Origin: Gracilaria vermiculophylla
Taxonomy: Eukaryota > Rhodophyta > Florideophyceae > Gracilariales > Gracilariaceae
Assembly: GCA_019155205.2 (NCBI GenBank)
Contig: JAHNZQ020000308.1
Coordinates: forward strand, 1,971,927-2,035,926
Direction: 5' to 3'
DNA: 64,000 nt
Made by a program: the position numbers and the translations under genes. Shown here piece by piece: positions 62,023 through 64,000 of this stretch; positions within the stretch are counted from its first letter, which is position 1, and the number at the start of each line of letters is the position of its first letter. The notes under the pieces are model-generated. The model was not told the origin of the DNA and did not search any database. It was given only the letters and a program-made list of their open reading frames with translations.

Positions 62023-63534
62023 TCAACTTGAATCGTTAGACCCCAGGAGCCAAACCTTGGTGGTTTGGTCGGTCGAACCTGTGAAAAACTGATCATCCAG
62101 ACCAGCGAGGCTCATGATCGGTCCCAAATGACCGCCGTGCTCGGCCATCAAACTTTTCGTCTGCATGTCGTACACCTTGAGGGTTCTGTCTGCACATCCT
62201 ACATAAACCCGGCTGTGATCAAATTTCAGGGCGTTAATGCGAGTACCCACATTGATTGTGGCTGTACATGATGCTGTTCTCAGGTCCCAGAACCGCAGGT
62301 CTTGATCAGTACCACCAGATATTAGATGGTTATCATCAAATTGCAAAGCACGCACAGCACCCCCGGAATGACCTTGCAGTGTGCGGTGGCACCTTCCAGT
62401 TCTTATATCATGCATTCTAATCAAACTGTCCCCCCCACCGGACGCTAGACCATGGCGTAGAAACTGCAGACAATACACACCGCTTTCATGGGCTTGAATG
62501 ACTGACACATCTTCCGGCCCAGCATTGAGGTCCACCCTCCGAAGCGTCTTGTCCAGAGAACCGGATACGAGGACACTTTCATCATCTAACTGTACGCATG
62601 TCACTCCTGCATCGTGACCGCGAAGAGTCGCACGACACGTTCCACGCCCTCTAGCGTCGTCAAAATCCCATACCTTGACAGTCTTATCACCAGATCCCGA
62701 CACAGCAATTTCTCCAGAACTGGCGAACGCAACCGCATGCACCCAACCTTCATGGCCGTAAAGTGTATCCAAACGCCGTCCAGTCGAGTAATCCCACGTT
62801 CGAAGCGATCTATCGGAGCTAGCTGTGATCAGCACACCCGTATCGCCACAGACGTCAACGCCAAGAACGTTTCCCGTGTGACCATATAAAGTGCGTTGGC
62901 AAGCAGCGCTTGGTTTCGGTCTGGAGCGCACTTGACCCCCTCTTGTTTGTGTTGGGTAGGAATCTCCTTTGAGCCCGCGAACTGTTGCTTCAAAACGCAG
63001 GGACTCGGTTGATATGTTTGCTACCTTTTCGTCGAGTGCAGCGATCTTTTCTCTGTTCTTCTCATCCCTAAGTCCCAATGTGTCTAATGTTTCTTCAAGG
63101 CGTCCTTTTTGCTGCAGCAGTTCATTTAGTTGCAGCTCTAACTGTCGTAGTTGGTTGACAACAGCGACGCGATCGTTGAATATCGAAGCACTTTCTCGCA
63201 CAAGAAAGTCGCGCTCGTTCTTCATTTCTAGATATAGTCGAGCGACATTCTCCAAAGAAACAAAATGTGGGCTAGGATTCGGGCCATCCATTGCTATACT
63301 CAGCGAGCCATCCGCCGATCGAAGTCGAGAAGGGGGGTGACTACGCACGGGAACTACGACGGTCGAGGTCGGAATCTCAACGGCGTCTTCTTCTACGATG
63401 AAAGGGGGAGATTTGGAAGAGTTAACCGGAGGGAGAGGTGGTAAATCCCAGATGGGTGCAACATCGCCATTTGCCCGAGACGGCGAAGAAGGTGCTTCTT
63501 CCACGATCGGATTCCGTAATGTTGTTTCGCTCAT
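62023..63534 (-). CDS. Coiled-coil plus WD40 protein, Mda1/Mdv1/Caf4-like
   Basis: A 503-residue protein from the ATG at 63534. Residues 1-90 are Pro/Ser-rich. A coiled coil covers about 105-200 (LYLEMKNERDFLVRES, LRQLELQLNELLQQKGRLEE, NREKIAALDEKVANI). Seven WD40 repeats fill about 214-500, each with GH and WD-like ends, for example YGHTGNVLGVDVCGD, GHEGWVHAVAF and GSGDKTVKVWDFDD. Coiled coil followed by a seven-blade propeller is the layout of Mdv1/Caf4 in yeast and Mda1 in red algae, which link dynamin to the mitochondrial division site. Other coiled-coil WD40 adaptors share this layout, so the assignment is tentative. It is convergent with WNK (149-base gap). Confidence 0.72.
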   Translation of the reverse strand: MSETTLRNPIVEEAPSSPSRANGDVAPIWDLPPLPPVNSSKSPPFIVEEDAVEIPTSTVVVPVRSHPPSRLRSADGSLSIAMDGPNPSPHFVSLENVARLYLEMKNERDFLVRESASIFNDRVAVVNQLRQLELQLNELLQQKGRLEETLDTLGLRDEKNREKIAALDEKVANISTESLRFEATVRGLKGDSYPTQTRGGQVRSRPKPSAACQRTLYGHTGNVLGVDVCGDTGVLITASSDRSLRTWDYSTGRRLDTLYGHEGWVHAVAFASSGEIAVSGSGDKTVKVWDFDDARGRGTCRATLRGHDAGVTCVQLDDESVLVSGSLDKTLRRVDLNAGPEDVSVIQAHESGVYCLQFLRHGLASGGGDSLIRMHDIRTGRCHRTLQGHSGGAVRALQFDDNHLISGGTDQDLRFWDLRTASCTATINVGTRINALKFDHSRVYVGCADRTLKVYDMQTKSLMAEHGGHLGPIMSLAGLDDQFFTGSTDQTTKVWLLGSNDSS

Positions 63535-63963
63535 CTCTTTTGAGCAGAAGACGCTTTTCTGAGTTCCGAAAAACAGTGTTGAAATCAACCTCAGAATGCT
63601 TCAGAGAACACCGCCGTTGACTGACAGCATGAGAACGCAAGCACAACCCCGCGTTGGGATCATCAGCCCCCTTTTAGTGATTTCTTGAAGAGTGATTTCG
63701 TTCACTTCTAATGTTGCGTGCTCTGATAGCAGCCAAACACGCTCCGCATCTGCAGCCATACCAGCGAACGATTTTGCGCAGTGACACGTGCGCCAACTTT
63801 TTGAATAGCCACCCATATTTTGCTCTCTTTCTTCGGGAGACCCCCGTCGGACGTGTTAAAAATCCGTGATCTTTGGCGGCTATCCCCGTCACATCGCTTA
63901 GACATCAACAAGCGCCGCTACAACGTCACCCAATTGCCCGATTTCGTCTGCACCCCAGCAACA
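63535..63963. promoter_or_regulatory. Divergent region at the right edge
   Basis: About 430 bases between the Mda1-like start and a possible + strand gene. Short minus-strand frames (up to 72 codons) have no recognisable product. No C-run or clear TATA box was seen. Confidence 0.4.
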
Positions 63964-64000
63964 ATGAGAAACCTTCTCGTCAGATCCGCTTTTCGTGCGC
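63964..64000 (+). CDS. Possible N terminus of a mitochondrial protein, cut by the window edge
   Basis: The last 37 bases start with ATG in a fair context (CAACAATGA) and read MRNLLVRSAFRA, an amphipathic Arg-rich start typical of mitochondrial presequences. Only 12 residues are visible. The divergent arrangement with the Mda1-like gene fits the pattern in this window. Confidence 0.35.
   Translation, partial: MRNLLVRSAFRA

Noticed and set aside
1..64000. CRISPR arrays, operons, ribosome binding sites, bacterial promoters
   Set aside because: Gene content and spliced structure are eukaryotic nuclear, and no array of direct repeats with unique spacers was seen.

Overview
The window looks like nuclear DNA of a photosynthetic eukaryote, most likely a red alga (Rhodophyta). 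Three things point there. There is a three-helix light-harvesting protein of the red-lineage (Lhcr) type. There is a coiled-coil plus WD40 protein with the layout of the red algal mitochondrial fission factor Mda1. Nineteen of the 20 complete genes read as one open frame; only the proteasome beta-2 gene shows introns (two). Base composition swings sharply: promoters and some leaders are extreme GC islands with C homopolymers and (CGC)n runs (about 5.1-14.3, 22-23, 39.4-44.2 and 55.5-56.1 kb), while several spacers are AT-rich (0.2-1.05, 31.6-37.4, 51-52.5 kb). The species cannot be fixed from the sequence alone. A 100-base run of N at 42254-42353 marks an assembly gap.

Layout, left to right: possible terminal exon of a gene off the left edge; P4-ATPase lipid flippase (-) divergent from an Lhcr antenna gene (+); DUR3-type urea symporter (+); hemerythrin-like helical protein (+); PPR protein (-) divergent from COG4 (+); proteasome beta-2 (-, three exons) divergent from a B-box/CCT regulator (+); atypical SDR (+); N-myristoylated AGC kinase (-) divergent from UTP13 (+); a gene-free AT-rich stretch of about 5.9 kb; PH-domain pseudokinase (-) divergent from a C2H2 zinc-finger gene (+); the assembly gap; PP2C phosphatase (+); ALG8 (-) divergent from SEL1L/HRD3 (+); a GT8-like glycosyltransferase (+); KDEL receptor ERD2 (-) divergent from a WNK kinase with ankyrin repeats (+); Mda1-like protein (-) divergent from what looks like the presequence of a mitochondrial protein at the right edge.

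Most genes are housekeeping (Golgi tethering, rRNA processing, proteasome, organelle division, ER glycosylation and quality control) mixed with signalling genes (three kinases or kinase-like proteins, one phosphatase, two transcription factors). Four neighbours at 46.5-55.2 kb all serve the secretory pathway (ALG8, SEL1L, a GT8-like enzyme, ERD2).

The most interesting signals are not single genes. First, C-runs on the sense strand lie between a TATA-like box and the ATG of several genes. Second, a ten-base ACGT-core motif (CACGTGCGMC) occurs six times, always upstream of a + strand gene, including three copies in a 32-bp tandem repeat. Third, several proteins have altered active sites: a kinase with HRN for HRD, an AGC kinase with Asp at the usual phosphorylation position, and an SDR whose catalytic Tyr position is Asp. 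Fourth, one protein joins a WNK kinase to a triple DYDxRT-type ankyrin block. Everything here was read by eye; no searches were run.
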